This document shows positions 53,883 to 61,649 of a stretch of 64,000 bases of DNA, piece by piece. A program made the position numbers and the translations under genes. This DNA comes from Micropruina sonneratiae (lineage in GTDB: Bacteria > Actinomycetota > Actinomycetes > Propionibacteriales > Propionibacteriaceae), in contig NZ_JAPDHX010000004.1 in NCBI RefSeq assembly GCF_025972045.1, positions 124,001 through 188,000 on the forward strand, given 5' to 3'. The notes under the pieces were generated by a model. It saw only the letters and a program-made list of their open reading frames with translations. It made no database searches and was not told the origin of the DNA. How positions within the stretch are numbered: position 1 is the stretch's first letter; the number at the start of each line of letters is the position of its first letter.

Positions 53883-56353
53883 CCTCGGTCGAGACCAGGG
53901 CCGGTCAGCTGCTCATCGACGGCGAGCCCAGGCTGGTGATCGCGGGCGAGATCCACTACTTCCGGGTGCCCCGCGACGAGTGGGCCGACCGGCTCGACCT
54001 GGCCGTCGAGGCCGGCTGCAACGCGGTCGCCTCGTACATCCCGTGGCTGCTGCACGAGTTGCCCGACGGCACGCTGGACGTCACCGGCGACACCCGCGAC
54101 GACCGCGACGTGGGCGCGTTCATCGACCTGTGCGCCGCCAAGGGCCTGTGGTTCATCGCCCGGCCGGGGCCGTTCGTGATGGCCGAGCTGATGAACGAGG
54201 GGCTGCCGTTCCGGCTGTACCGGGAACATCCGGAGCTGGTCCCGGTCGGTTGGGACGGCGTCCCGACCGGCAGCAGGACGCTCGACTATCTGCATCCCGC
54301 CTTCCTGGCCGAGGTGCGCCGCTGGTACGCGACCGTGCTGCCGCGGATCTACCAGCGGCTGGCGCCCCGCGGCGGCAACGTGATCGCCGTCCAGCTCGAC
54401 AACGAGGTGGGCATGCTGGCCTGGGTCACCAACTCCCCCGACCTGACCGGTCACCTGCTGGCCGACTTCCGCGACTGGTTGGACGCGCCGGCACGCCGAG
54501 CCTCGACCGGGCACACCGGCGGCACCCCCTGGCCGGACGAGCCGGAGGGGCCGGACGGGACCTCGCACGGCGCCACACCCTGGCCCGCGCTCGCCGCCCT
54601 GTCCCCCGAGCCGGACGCCTTCGCGCGCGCCGTCCGCTCGCCCGAGGAATCCTGGGCGGGTGAACTGCGGGCCGCGCTGCCACTGTTCATGCGCGACCGG
54701 TTCGCCCGCTACCTCGGCGCCCTGCGCGACCTGGCGCACGAGTTCGGGGTTCACGACGTGCCGCTATTGGTGAACCTGCACGGCACCGCGGCCGGGAGCG
54801 CCGAGCCGTTCCCGATCGGCATCAGCCAACTGGTGGAGACCTACTCCGGGCTACCGGGGATGGTGGCCGGCTCGGACCACTACGTCGGCGAGATGACGCT
54901 GAACGCCACCACCGACCTGTACGTGATCAACGCCTTCCAGGCGGCGGTCAACGGCCCCGACCAGCCGCTCACCTCGGTCGAGTTCGAGGCCGGCAGCGGC
55001 GACTACGGAAACGGCATGGACGTCGCTTACGACCCTTCGACGGTCGAGTTGAAGACCCGGCTGTTCCTCGCACAGGGCAACCGGCTGATCAACTACTACC
55101 TGTTCGCGGGCGGCCACAACCGCCCCCTGGAGGTGCCGATCGGCGACGGGATCGACCGGATCGCCTTCACCGGTGAGCGGCACGGGTTCGCCGCCCCGGT
55201 GGGGCCGGAGGGGCAACGCGGGCTGACCTTCGAGCCGACGTCGCGAGCGGGCCGGACGGCCCGCACCCTGGCGCCCTGGCTGTCCCGGATGCGGCCCGAG
55301 CCGGACTCGCTGCAGCTCGGCCTGGTGCTGGACGCCTACGCCAGCGAGTACCACCACCCGGGCTCTGCTCTGATGACCGAGATCACCGAGGACCTGACCC
55401 GGCACCGCGGTGCCGGCCCGCGGCGAGCCCTGGCCCGTTCGACCCTGCTGCTCGGCTACCAGTTCGACGCCGTCTGGCTGGAACGTTCGGCGCCACGCGA
55501 CGACGCCGTGCTGATGCTGTCGACCGGGCGCTTCATGGACGCCGCCCTGCAGCGCCGGCTGGCGGCCTGGGTGCGCGGCGGTGGCCGGCTGCTGCTACTC
55601 GGACGCCTGCCCGAGGCGGATCTGGCCGGGCGTGGCTGCACGGTGCTGGCCGACGCACTGGGCCTGCGCGGCATTGGCATGGTCTGGGACGCCGCCCACT
55701 ACTTCCCCACCGCCCGGGCCGCCGGCTGGACGAAGCCGTGGCCGGACACCCGGGTCGGATGGTTGCAGCGGCTCGCGGTCGACGACTCCCCGGGCGCGCC
55801 GGCGTCCGAGGTGGTGCTCACCGACTGCGACGACATCCCGTGCGGCGTCGAGGTCGAACTCGGGCGGGGCCGGGTGGTGTTCCTGGCCGCCGAGCTGCCC
55901 AGCAACCTGGCCCTGTTCGGGCGGGTGCTGGACCGGTTCGGCGTCCGGCCCCGGCTGCGCCTGGAGACTGAGGTGCCCGGCGTCTTCGGGCTCAGCACGG
56001 TCACCGACAACGGTCAGCGGCTGCTGCATCTGCTCAACGTCACCGGGTACGAGCCGGAAGTGGTGGTGTCCTTCGACGGCCTCCCCGCGCGGCGGCTGCG
56101 GCTGCCCGTCCGCGCCGGGGTGGCACTGCCGGTGAACCTGGCCACCCCGGTGGGGGTGATCGAGTGGGCAGACGCCGAACTGGTCGACGTCGCAGCCGAT
56201 CGGTTGGCGTTCGGGCCGGGGCTGGCCGGTGACGCGTCGAGCGTGCGGTTGCGCGGGCCGGTGACGGCGGTCGAGGGTGGCACGCTCAGCGTCGACGGCG
56301 AGGTCAGTGTGGTGACCGGCCAGGGGCCGTTCGTGCTGCACCTGCCGACCTGA
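53879..56353 (+). CDS. GH35 family protein, probably not a beta-galactosidase
   Basis: 824 residues, no signal peptide. The GH35 barrel reads AGEIHYFRVPRDEWADRL, CNAVASYIPWLLHELPDG, FIARPGPFVMAELMNEGLP, IAVQLDNEVGML with the acid/base Glu176, and TSVEFEAGSGDYGNGM with the nucleophile Glu368. A long C-terminal half with a glutamine-amidotransferase-like segment (RLLLLGRLPEADL) and beta domains follows. A GH35 enzyme encoded beside beta-1,2-glucanase genes in Ignavibacterium acts on beta-1,2-glucosidic linkages as a glucosyltransferase; the location next to a GH94 and a GH3 gene suggests the same here. The ATG overlaps the GH3 stop (ATGA). Confidence 0.8.
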   Translation: MTSVETRAGQLLIDGEPRLVIAGEIHYFRVPRDEWADRLDLAVEAGCNAVASYIPWLLHELPDGTLDVTGDTRDDRDVGAFIDLCAAKGLWFIARPGPFVMAELMNEGLPFRLYREHPELVPVGWDGVPTGSRTLDYLHPAFLAEVRRWYATVLPRIYQRLAPRGGNVIAVQLDNEVGMLAWVTNSPDLTGHLLADFRDWLDAPARRASTGHTGGTPWPDEPEGPDGTSHGATPWPALAALSPEPDAFARAVRSPEESWAGELRAALPLFMRDRFARYLGALRDLAHEFGVHDVPLLVNLHGTAAGSAEPFPIGISQLVETYSGLPGMVAGSDHYVGEMTLNATTDLYVINAFQAAVNGPDQPLTSVEFEAGSGDYGNGMDVAYDPSTVELKTRLFLAQGNRLINYYLFAGGHNRPLEVPIGDGIDRIAFTGERHGFAAPVGPEGQRGLTFEPTSRAGRTARTLAPWLSRMRPEPDSLQLGLVLDAYASEYHHPGSALMTEITEDLTRHRGAGPRRALARSTLLLGYQFDAVWLERSAPRDDAVLMLSTGRFMDAALQRRLAAWVRGGGRLLLLGRLPEADLAGRGCTVLADALGLRGIGMVWDAAHYFPTARAAGWTKPWPDTRVGWLQRLAVDDSPGAPASEVVLTDCDDIPCGVEVELGRGRVVFLAAELPSNLALFGRVLDRFGVRPRLRLETEVPGVFGLSTVTDNGQRLLHLLNVTGYEPEVVVSFDGLPARRLRLPVRAGVALPVNLATPVGVIEWADAELVDVAADRLAFGPGLAGDASSVRLRGPVTAVEGGTLSVDGEVSVVTGQGPFVLHLPT

Positions 56354-56432
56354 CCGAGCGCCACGCGGCCGCGCCGGGCCTCATCGCGGCGTGGTCAGCG
56401 GGCCGGGGCGTCCGTAGCCGACCGGGCGCCGG

Positions 56433-56975
56433 TCACCGGGCGGGCGCACGCGCCGGCCACGTCCAGCCCAGCCGGTCGAGTTCGTCCGCGAGCAGCGCCA
56501 GCGCCTTGGGACCGAACCCGTGCAGGCCCAGCAGCTCCGACTCGGGGTGCTCGATCACCCGCTCCAGGGTGGTGACCCCGATGGACGCCAGGGCACGAGT
56601 CGCCGGAGCACCGATCGACGGCAGTGGCGTCCCGTGGTTGGCGAGCACGGCGTCCAGCCCGCGACGATAGGCACGGTCGAGGGCGTCCAGGTCGGCGTGA
56701 TGGTCGGCCATCCGGCAGCCCAGCCCGTTCGGTTTCACGGTGATGCCCTCGTCCTCCCAGTGCGGGCGGAAGTGCTCCAGCAGGCCGCCACCGGGGTCTC
56801 CGGAGACGCCGACCACCCGCCAGTACGGCACGTCGCGGGAGTACAGCCGCATGATCGTGCCGACCCGGCGCGGCGACGTGCCGGTCAGCCGGGCCAGGTC
56901 CCCATAGGCGGCCACCCGACCGCGCGGAATCTGCTCGACGGCCAACAGCACGCGATCGACCAGGTAGTCGTCCAT
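56433..56975 (-). CDS. Alkyltransferase-like protein fused to helix-hairpin-helix tail
   Basis: 180 residues. The first half is the DNA-binding domain of O6-alkylguanine transferases: IPRGRVAAYGDLARLTGT then RVGTIMRL and VPYWRVVG. The active-site PCHRV has become PYWRV, so the reactive cysteine is absent, which defines alkyltransferase-like proteins that flip damaged bases and hand them to nucleotide-excision repair. A C-terminal segment GAPATRALASIGVTTLER and HGFGPKALALLADEL forms a helix-hairpin-helix unit, an uncommon extension. The ATG at 56975 is preceded by TACCGT at 6 bases, likely leaderless. Confidence 0.82.
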   Translation of the reverse strand: MDDYLVDRVLLAVEQIPRGRVAAYGDLARLTGTSPRRVGTIMRLYSRDVPYWRVVGVSGDPGGGLLEHFRPHWEDEGITVKPNGLGCRMADHHADLDALDRAYRRGLDAVLANHGTPLPSIGAPATRALASIGVTTLERVIEHPESELLGLHGFGPKALALLADELDRLGWTWPARAPAR

Positions 56976-57027
56976 CGGGCTACGGTAGCGGCGGCCACGG
57001 CGGGGCGTCAGGACTAGATTGGGGCGC

Positions 57028-57339
57028 ATGATCAAGCACATCGTGGCCTGGAACTTCGCCGACGAGGCCGAGGGCGCCGACAAGGCGACGAACGTCGCGC
57101 TCGTCGCGGACGCGCTGCGCGCCCTGCCCGCGGTCATCGACGGCATCGTCGAGTTCGAGGTCGTCGTCGCCCAGCCCGGCATGGACATGACGTTCGACCT
57201 GGCGCTCAACTCGGCGTTCACCGACGCCGAGGCGCTGCAGGCCTACGCGGTGCACCCCGAGCACCAGAAGGTGGTCGCCCTGATCGGTGCCCGCCGCACC
57301 GGACGCGCCTGCATCGATTACGACCCCGAGAAGTTGTGA
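57028..57339 (+). CDS. Dabb (stress-responsive A/B barrel) protein
   Basis: 103-residue single-domain protein with a dimeric alpha/beta-barrel fold: it starts MIKHIVAWNF and has GIVEFEVVVAQPGMDMTFD and the ending HPEHQKVVALIG. The family includes stress-induced and some catalytic proteins; no function can be assigned here. The ATG at 57028 is chosen over an in-frame start three codons upstream because TAGATT (57015-57020) lies 7 bases before it. Confidence 0.8.
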   Translation: MIKHIVAWNFADEAEGADKATNVALVADALRALPAVIDGIVEFEVVVAQPGMDMTFDLALNSAFTDAEALQAYAVHPEHQKVVALIGARRTGRACIDYDPEKL

Positions 57340-57372
57340 CGTCCCTGCCGCGATGACGCTGTGCGCGTCGCT

Positions 57373-58236
57373 TCAGTCGAGTGCCCGGGCGGCGTCCGCA
57401 AGCGTGCGCTCGGCCTGGCCCACCCTGCTGCGGGCCTCGTGCACCTCGTCCTCGGACGCTGTGAGGGTGTCCCGGGCCGCGACCTCCGCCTGCTCGGCGC
57501 TGCGCAGTTCGGCGCGTAGGTCGGCGACCTCCTGACTCGCCCGGTCGAGGGCCACCCGGGCCTCGGCCTGTGACGTCTGGGCCGCCTTCAGCATGGCGCG
57601 CGCCTCGATCAGCGCCTCGGTGGCCGCCTCCAGGGCGCGCTGCGCCTCGGCCCGCCGTTCCTGCTCGGCGCGCTGCTCATCCGCCGCCGGCTCGTCGGGC
57701 TCGACGTCCGGCCTGGCCGCGGCGGCCCGCTTCGGTGCCGCGGATGCCGACGGCGCGCCCATCGGCACCCCGAAACCCGAGTACACCAGGGCCTTCACCA
57801 CCCGGCCGGCCTGCACGTCGGCCAACGCGTCCCGATCGGCGACGGCTGCCCCGAAGGTTCCCGCCACCTCTGAGCGCACCGCCTCCGTCGCCTGGTAGCC
57901 GCGCTCGGCCCCGGACGCGACGGCGTCGGTGGTGAGTTCCTGGACGAGTCGTTGCCGCTCGGTGCCGAGAGCGCGCAGCCGCGCCAGGTCGGCGGCGCCG
58001 TGCGCCGCGGCGAGTTCGGCCCCGAGCTCGCCGAGTCGTCGCACCCGATCGGGCGCCACCCGGGCCAGCACGTTCACCAGCCACGCAGAGCGGGTCGGCT
58101 TCTTCAACGCCCCGATGGCGGACGCCGCCGGCCGGTCCTTGGCCTGCCGGGCCGCCGCGACCAGCGCCGTCCGGGCGGCCATGAACTCGTCGGGGTCGAG
58201 CCCGTACAGCTCGTCGGCGGCGGTGTCCACGTCCAT
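57373..58236 (-). CDS. Coiled-coil protein of unknown function
   Basis: 287 residues. An N-terminal helical part (DELYGLDPDEFMAARTALVA, KPTRSAWLVNVLARV) is followed by a globular-looking middle and then a roughly 100-residue region of Ala/Glu/Arg heptads after position 185 (AEQERRAEAQRALEAATEAL onwards), a long coiled coil. No motifs known to me. The ATG at 58236 has GGGAG upstream. It stands alone on the minus strand between Dabb and the kinase operon. Confidence 0.6.
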   Translation of the reverse strand: MDVDTAADELYGLDPDEFMAARTALVAAARQAKDRPAASAIGALKKPTRSAWLVNVLARVAPDRVRRLGELGAELAAAHGAADLARLRALGTERQRLVQELTTDAVASGAERGYQATEAVRSEVAGTFGAAVADRDALADVQAGRVVKALVYSGFGVPMGAPSASAAPKRAAAARPDVEPDEPAADEQRAEQERRAEAQRALEAATEALIEARAMLKAAQTSQAEARVALDRASQEVADLRAELRSAEQAEVAARDTLTASEDEVHEARSRVGQAERTLADAARALD

Positions 58237-58282
58237 GCTCCCAGCCTGCCGCCCGGGCCCGCCCGCCGCCAGCACCATCCCC

Positions 58283-58316
58283 CCCCTCACCCCCATGCCG
58301 CGCAGGGGGTGAGGGG
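58283..58316. terminator. Hairpin terminator after the PfkB kinase gene
   Basis: A perfect 12-bp stem (CCCCTCACCCCC at 58283-58294 with GGGGGTGAGGGG at 58305-58316) and ten-base loop lie 17 bases beyond the kinase stop. It probably ends the transporter-kinase operon. Confidence 0.7.
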
Positions 58317-58332
58317 AGCAGGACGGACTACG

Positions 58333-59253
58333 TCAGAGCTCAGCGCGGGTCGGGGCGTAGGCGCCGGCCCGGCTGACGGTGTTCGATGAGGTGATGATCG
58401 CCCGGTCGACGGCGGGCATGATGTCCTCCAGCCGGGCGCCGCGCAGCGCGGCCGCGGGTCCGGGACCGCCCAGATAGTCGGCGTCGAGCAGGCCGGACAG
58501 CAGGCCGGCCATGAACGAGTCCCCGGCACCAACCGTGTCGCCCACCTCGACCACCCGAGGGGCGACCTCGATGATCGCGTCGTCGGAGGCGATGGCGACG
58601 AACGCGCCCTCGCCGCCCCGGGTCACGACCACCAGCGCCGGACCGAGCTGCAACCAGTACCTCATCACCTCGGCCACGGAACGGCCCGGGTAGAGCCAGT
58701 GGATGTCCTCATCGCTCGACTTCACCACGTCGGACAGGCCGACGATCTCCTCGACCCGACCGATCACGGCGTCCGGGCTGCCCATCAGGGTGGGCCGGGC
58801 GTTCGGGTCGTACGACACCGTCACCCGCTCACCGGCGGCACGGATGGCCGCCACCACCTGCGAACCGCCGGGCTCGAGGGTGGCCCCGATGCTGCCGGTG
58901 TGCAGATGGCCCACACCGTCGGCCGGCGGCAACTCGGGCAGCAGCCAGGACAGGTCGAACTGGTACGTGGCCTGGCCGGCGGCGTCGATCAGGGCGTTGG
59001 CCACCGAGGTGCGCGGCGCCCGGTCCGAGCCGGACGCGACCCGCACGTGGGCGTCCCGACAGGCCTGGGCGATGCGCTCGCCGCGTTCGTCCCTGGCGAA
59101 CCAGGCCGCCAGTGTCACGTCATGGTCGAGCCGACCGAGACCGAACGCCACGTTGGCGGGGCTGCCGCCGACGTGCTCGGAGACCTGTCCAGCCTTGTGG
59201 ACGACGTCGACCAGAGCCTCGCCCAACACCAGAACCGGGCTGTCCTTCGCCAT
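58333..59253 (-). CDS. PfkB-family sugar kinase, likely fructokinase
   Basis: Ribokinase-fold kinase of 306 residues. Substrate-side motif EHVGGSPANVAFGLGRL near residue 25 and the ATP/anion-hole signature VEVGDTVGAGDSFMAGLLSG near residue 235 with the catalytic Asp. The pattern most resembles bacterial fructokinases, and the gene directly follows a sugar porter gene by 9 bases. Fructose is the best guess: it could arise from imported sucrose or fructose. Ribose or other ketoses remain possible. Confidence 0.8.
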   Translation of the reverse strand: MAKDSPVLVLGEALVDVVHKAGQVSEHVGGSPANVAFGLGRLDHDVTLAAWFARDERGERIAQACRDAHVRVASGSDRAPRTSVANALIDAAGQATYQFDLSWLLPELPPADGVGHLHTGSIGATLEPGGSQVVAAIRAAGERVTVSYDPNARPTLMGSPDAVIGRVEEIVGLSDVVKSSDEDIHWLYPGRSVAEVMRYWLQLGPALVVVTRGGEGAFVAIASDDAIIEVAPRVVEVGDTVGAGDSFMAGLLSGLLDADYLGGPGPAAALRGARLEDIMPAVDRAIITSSNTVSRAGAYAPTRAEL

Positions 59254-59262
59254 GAACGCTCC

Positions 59263-60657
59263 TCAGTGCATCGCCGGGGTGGCCGGTCCACCCACGTCGT
59301 CGGGGTCGTGAACGAGCCCGAGCCTATGCTCCATCTCCTCCAGCGGCACACCCTTGGTCTCAGGCATTACCTTCAGCACCCAGATCAGCTGGGCGACCAT
59401 GCAGACGGCGAAGATGCCGAACGCCACCCCGCCGCCCAACAGGGCGATGACGGGCGGGAACAGTGTCGAGGTCAGCCAGGCGAACACCCAGTGGGTGAGC
59501 GAGCCCAGCGACTGGCCGCGCCCCCTGATGCGGTTCGGGAAGATCTCCGAGATGAACACCCAGATCACCGCGCCCTGGCCGAAGGCGTGGGCGGCGATGA
59601 ACAGCATCAGGCCGCCGAGCACCAGGTAGCTGGACGTGGCGTCGAAGTGGCCCGCGTAGGAGAACATCACCCAGGACAGGAAGCCGAGGCTGATGATGTA
59701 GCCGATCGACCCGACCAGCATCAGGTTGCGGCGTCCGAACCTGTCGATCACGGTCAGCGCGGCCATGGTCGCGACCAGGTTCATCGCCCCGACCCCGACA
59801 CTCATCAGGAACGCGGTGTTCTGCGCGGCACCGGCCTGCTGCATCACCTCGGGTGCGTAGTAGAGGACGGCGTTGATGCCGGACAACTGGTTGAACATGG
59901 CGATGGTGAATGCCAGCAGGATGACCTTGGCGTGCCCCTTGGTGAAGAACGGCACGTTGGGCGCGTTCTCCGCGGCGTTCAGCGCGGCGTGGATCTCGCC
60001 GACCACCTGGTCCGCCTCGGCGTCGGTAGCGGCCAACCGGCGGGCCACCGCCTCACCCTCGGCGTCCTTGCCGACACTCAGCAACCAGCGCGGCGTCTCG
60101 GGGACGGTGAACAGCAGCAGCAGGAACACCGCTGCCGGGACGGCCATCACCCCGAACATCCATCGCCACGCCACGTCGGCGGACAGGGTGCTGACGATGA
60201 TGAAGTTCGACAGGTAGGCCAGCAGGATGCCGAGCACGATGTTGAACTGCACCAGGCCGACCAGCCGTCCGCGCACCGCGGGCGGCGACACCTCGGCGGT
60301 GTAGATCGGCGCACACACCGAGGCCGCACCGACACCGATCCCGCCCAGGAACCGGAAGATGTCGAACATCAGCAGGTCGGAGGTGAGGGCGGTGCCGAGG
60401 GCTCCGACGACGTACAGGATCCCGATCACGAACAGGGTCGGTTTACGGCCGTACCTATCGGCCGGCTTGCCCGCGACGAGGGCACCGACGATTGTTCCGA
60501 TGAGGGCAATGCCGACCGTCCAGCCGAGTCCGGCATCGTCGAGGTGGAACACCTCTTTGAGCGCATCAGTCGTCCCTGAGATCACTGCGGTATCGAAACC
60601 GAAGATCAAACCACCCAGGGAGGCGACAATCGCAGAGCGAATGACTAGGGGTTTCAT
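59263..60657 (-). CDS. Sugar porter (MFS) transporter
   Basis: 464 residues, twelve helices, typical proton/sugar symporter of the XylE/GalP group: GLIFGFDTAVISGT in helix 1, GKPADRYGRKPTLF in the loop 2-3, VPETPRWLLSVGKDAEGEAV in the central loop, FNQLSGINAVLYYAPEVMQ in helix 7 and VMPETKGVPLEEME at the C-terminus. The QLSGIN segment contacts sugars. The ATG at 60657 follows TAGCTT (60665-60670) by 7 bases and is probably leaderless. A symmetric site 50 bases upstream may be its operator. Operon partner of the PfkB kinase. Confidence 0.92.
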   Translation of the reverse strand: MKPLVIRSAIVASLGGLIFGFDTAVISGTTDALKEVFHLDDAGLGWTVGIALIGTIVGALVAGKPADRYGRKPTLFVIGILYVVGALGTALTSDLLMFDIFRFLGGIGVGAASVCAPIYTAEVSPPAVRGRLVGLVQFNIVLGILLAYLSNFIIVSTLSADVAWRWMFGVMAVPAAVFLLLLFTVPETPRWLLSVGKDAEGEAVARRLAATDAEADQVVGEIHAALNAAENAPNVPFFTKGHAKVILLAFTIAMFNQLSGINAVLYYAPEVMQQAGAAQNTAFLMSVGVGAMNLVATMAALTVIDRFGRRNLMLVGSIGYIISLGFLSWVMFSYAGHFDATSSYLVLGGLMLFIAAHAFGQGAVIWVFISEIFPNRIRGRGQSLGSLTHWVFAWLTSTLFPPVIALLGGGVAFGIFAVCMVAQLIWVLKVMPETKGVPLEEMEHRLGLVHDPDDVGGPATPAMH

Positions 60658-60706
60658 ACCGCAGAAGCTAGCGCCCCTCGATTGCCGGCGGGGAGTCCCG
60701 ACTCAC

Positions 60707-60729
60707 GGATACTTTCGCCGAAATTCTCC
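60707..60729. promoter_or_regulatory. 23-bp symmetric site upstream of the sugar porter gene
   Basis: The pattern is GGA-N3-TTTCG-N-CGAAA-N3-TCC, with matching outer and inner arms, 37 bases upstream of the TAGCTT -10 element of the porter gene. Its form suits a LacI/ROK-type regulator. No regulator gene is adjacent, and the opposite gene fdhD does not start here, so the site should act on the porter operon. Confidence 0.6.
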
Positions 60730-60803
60730 GAAACCACTCGCGACAATCACGCTTTGTGTTGGTTACTGTCGTGTGTCGACCGATACCACGCGCCCATGTG
60801 GAT

Positions 60804-61649
60804 TCAGTTGTTGCTCTCAGGAAACGTTACCCGATGTGCATTGGCATACACGTTGAAGGAATCCCCGCGCACGAAGCCGGCAACCGTCACGCCGAGCCCG
60901 GACGCCGTGTCGACCGCCAGCGAACTGGGCGCCGACACCGCCGAGACGATCGGGATGCCGGCCAGGTAGGCCTTCTGCACCAGTTCGAACGAGAGCCGGC
61001 CGCTGACCTGCAGCACGGTGCCGGTGAGCGGCAGGCGTCCGGCCAGCAGCGCCCAACCGACAACCTTGTCGACGGCGTTGTGCCGGCCGACGTCCTCTCG
61101 CACCACCAACCGTTCGCCGGCCGCGGTGAACAGCCCGGCCGCGTGGACGCCACCGGTGGAGTCGAAGGTCCGCTGCGCCGCGCGCAGCCGGCCGGGCAGG
61201 GCCAGCAGCACCGCGGCGTCCAGCACCGCCGGGTCGGACGCCACGTCGTAGCGACCCTGCCGCGACAACGCGTCGATCGACTCGGCCCCGCACACCCCGC
61301 ACGCACTCGAGGTGTACTGCGCACGCGGCACGGGCGGGGCGACGCCGCGTCCCAGTTGCAGGTCGAGCACGTTGTAGGTGTTGACGCCGGTGCCGGTCTC
61401 GTCGTCGAGCACCGAGCCCGCACAGTACTGCGCCAACCGCACGTCGGACGCCGCGGCGATCACCCCCTCGGCGTGCAGCCAGCCGTGGGCGAGTTCGATG
61501 TCGTGACCGGGGGTGCGCATGGTGACGGCGTGCGGGCGGCCCGCCACCCGCAGCTCGAGCGGCTCCTCGACCGCCAGCCGGTCGGGCCTGGTGACGCGGC
61601 GTCCGCCCTCGAAGCGGACCACCCGCACCGGCTGGGTGACGCGACCCAT
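60804..61649 (-). CDS. fdhD: Formate dehydrogenase accessory sulfurtransferase FdhD
   Basis: Transfers sulfur to the bis-MGD cofactor of formate-dehydrogenase-like enzymes. The 281 residues contain the catalytic pair SSACGVCGA (CxxC, about residue 115), VREDVGRHNAVDKVVGWA and the C-terminal SGRLSFELVQKAYLAGIP. It follows the molybdoenzyme gene with a one-base TGATG overlap, so it is almost certainly its dedicated maturase. Confidence 0.93.
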   Translation of the reverse strand: MGRVTQPVRVVRFEGGRRVTRPDRLAVEEPLELRVAGRPHAVTMRTPGHDIELAHGWLHAEGVIAAASDVRLAQYCAGSVLDDETGTGVNTYNVLDLQLGRGVAPPVPRAQYTSSACGVCGAESIDALSRQGRYDVASDPAVLDAAVLLALPGRLRAAQRTFDSTGGVHAAGLFTAAGERLVVREDVGRHNAVDKVVGWALLAGRLPLTGTVLQVSGRLSFELVQKAYLAGIPIVSAVSAPSSLAVDTASGLGVTVAGFVRGDSFNVYANAHRVTFPESNN

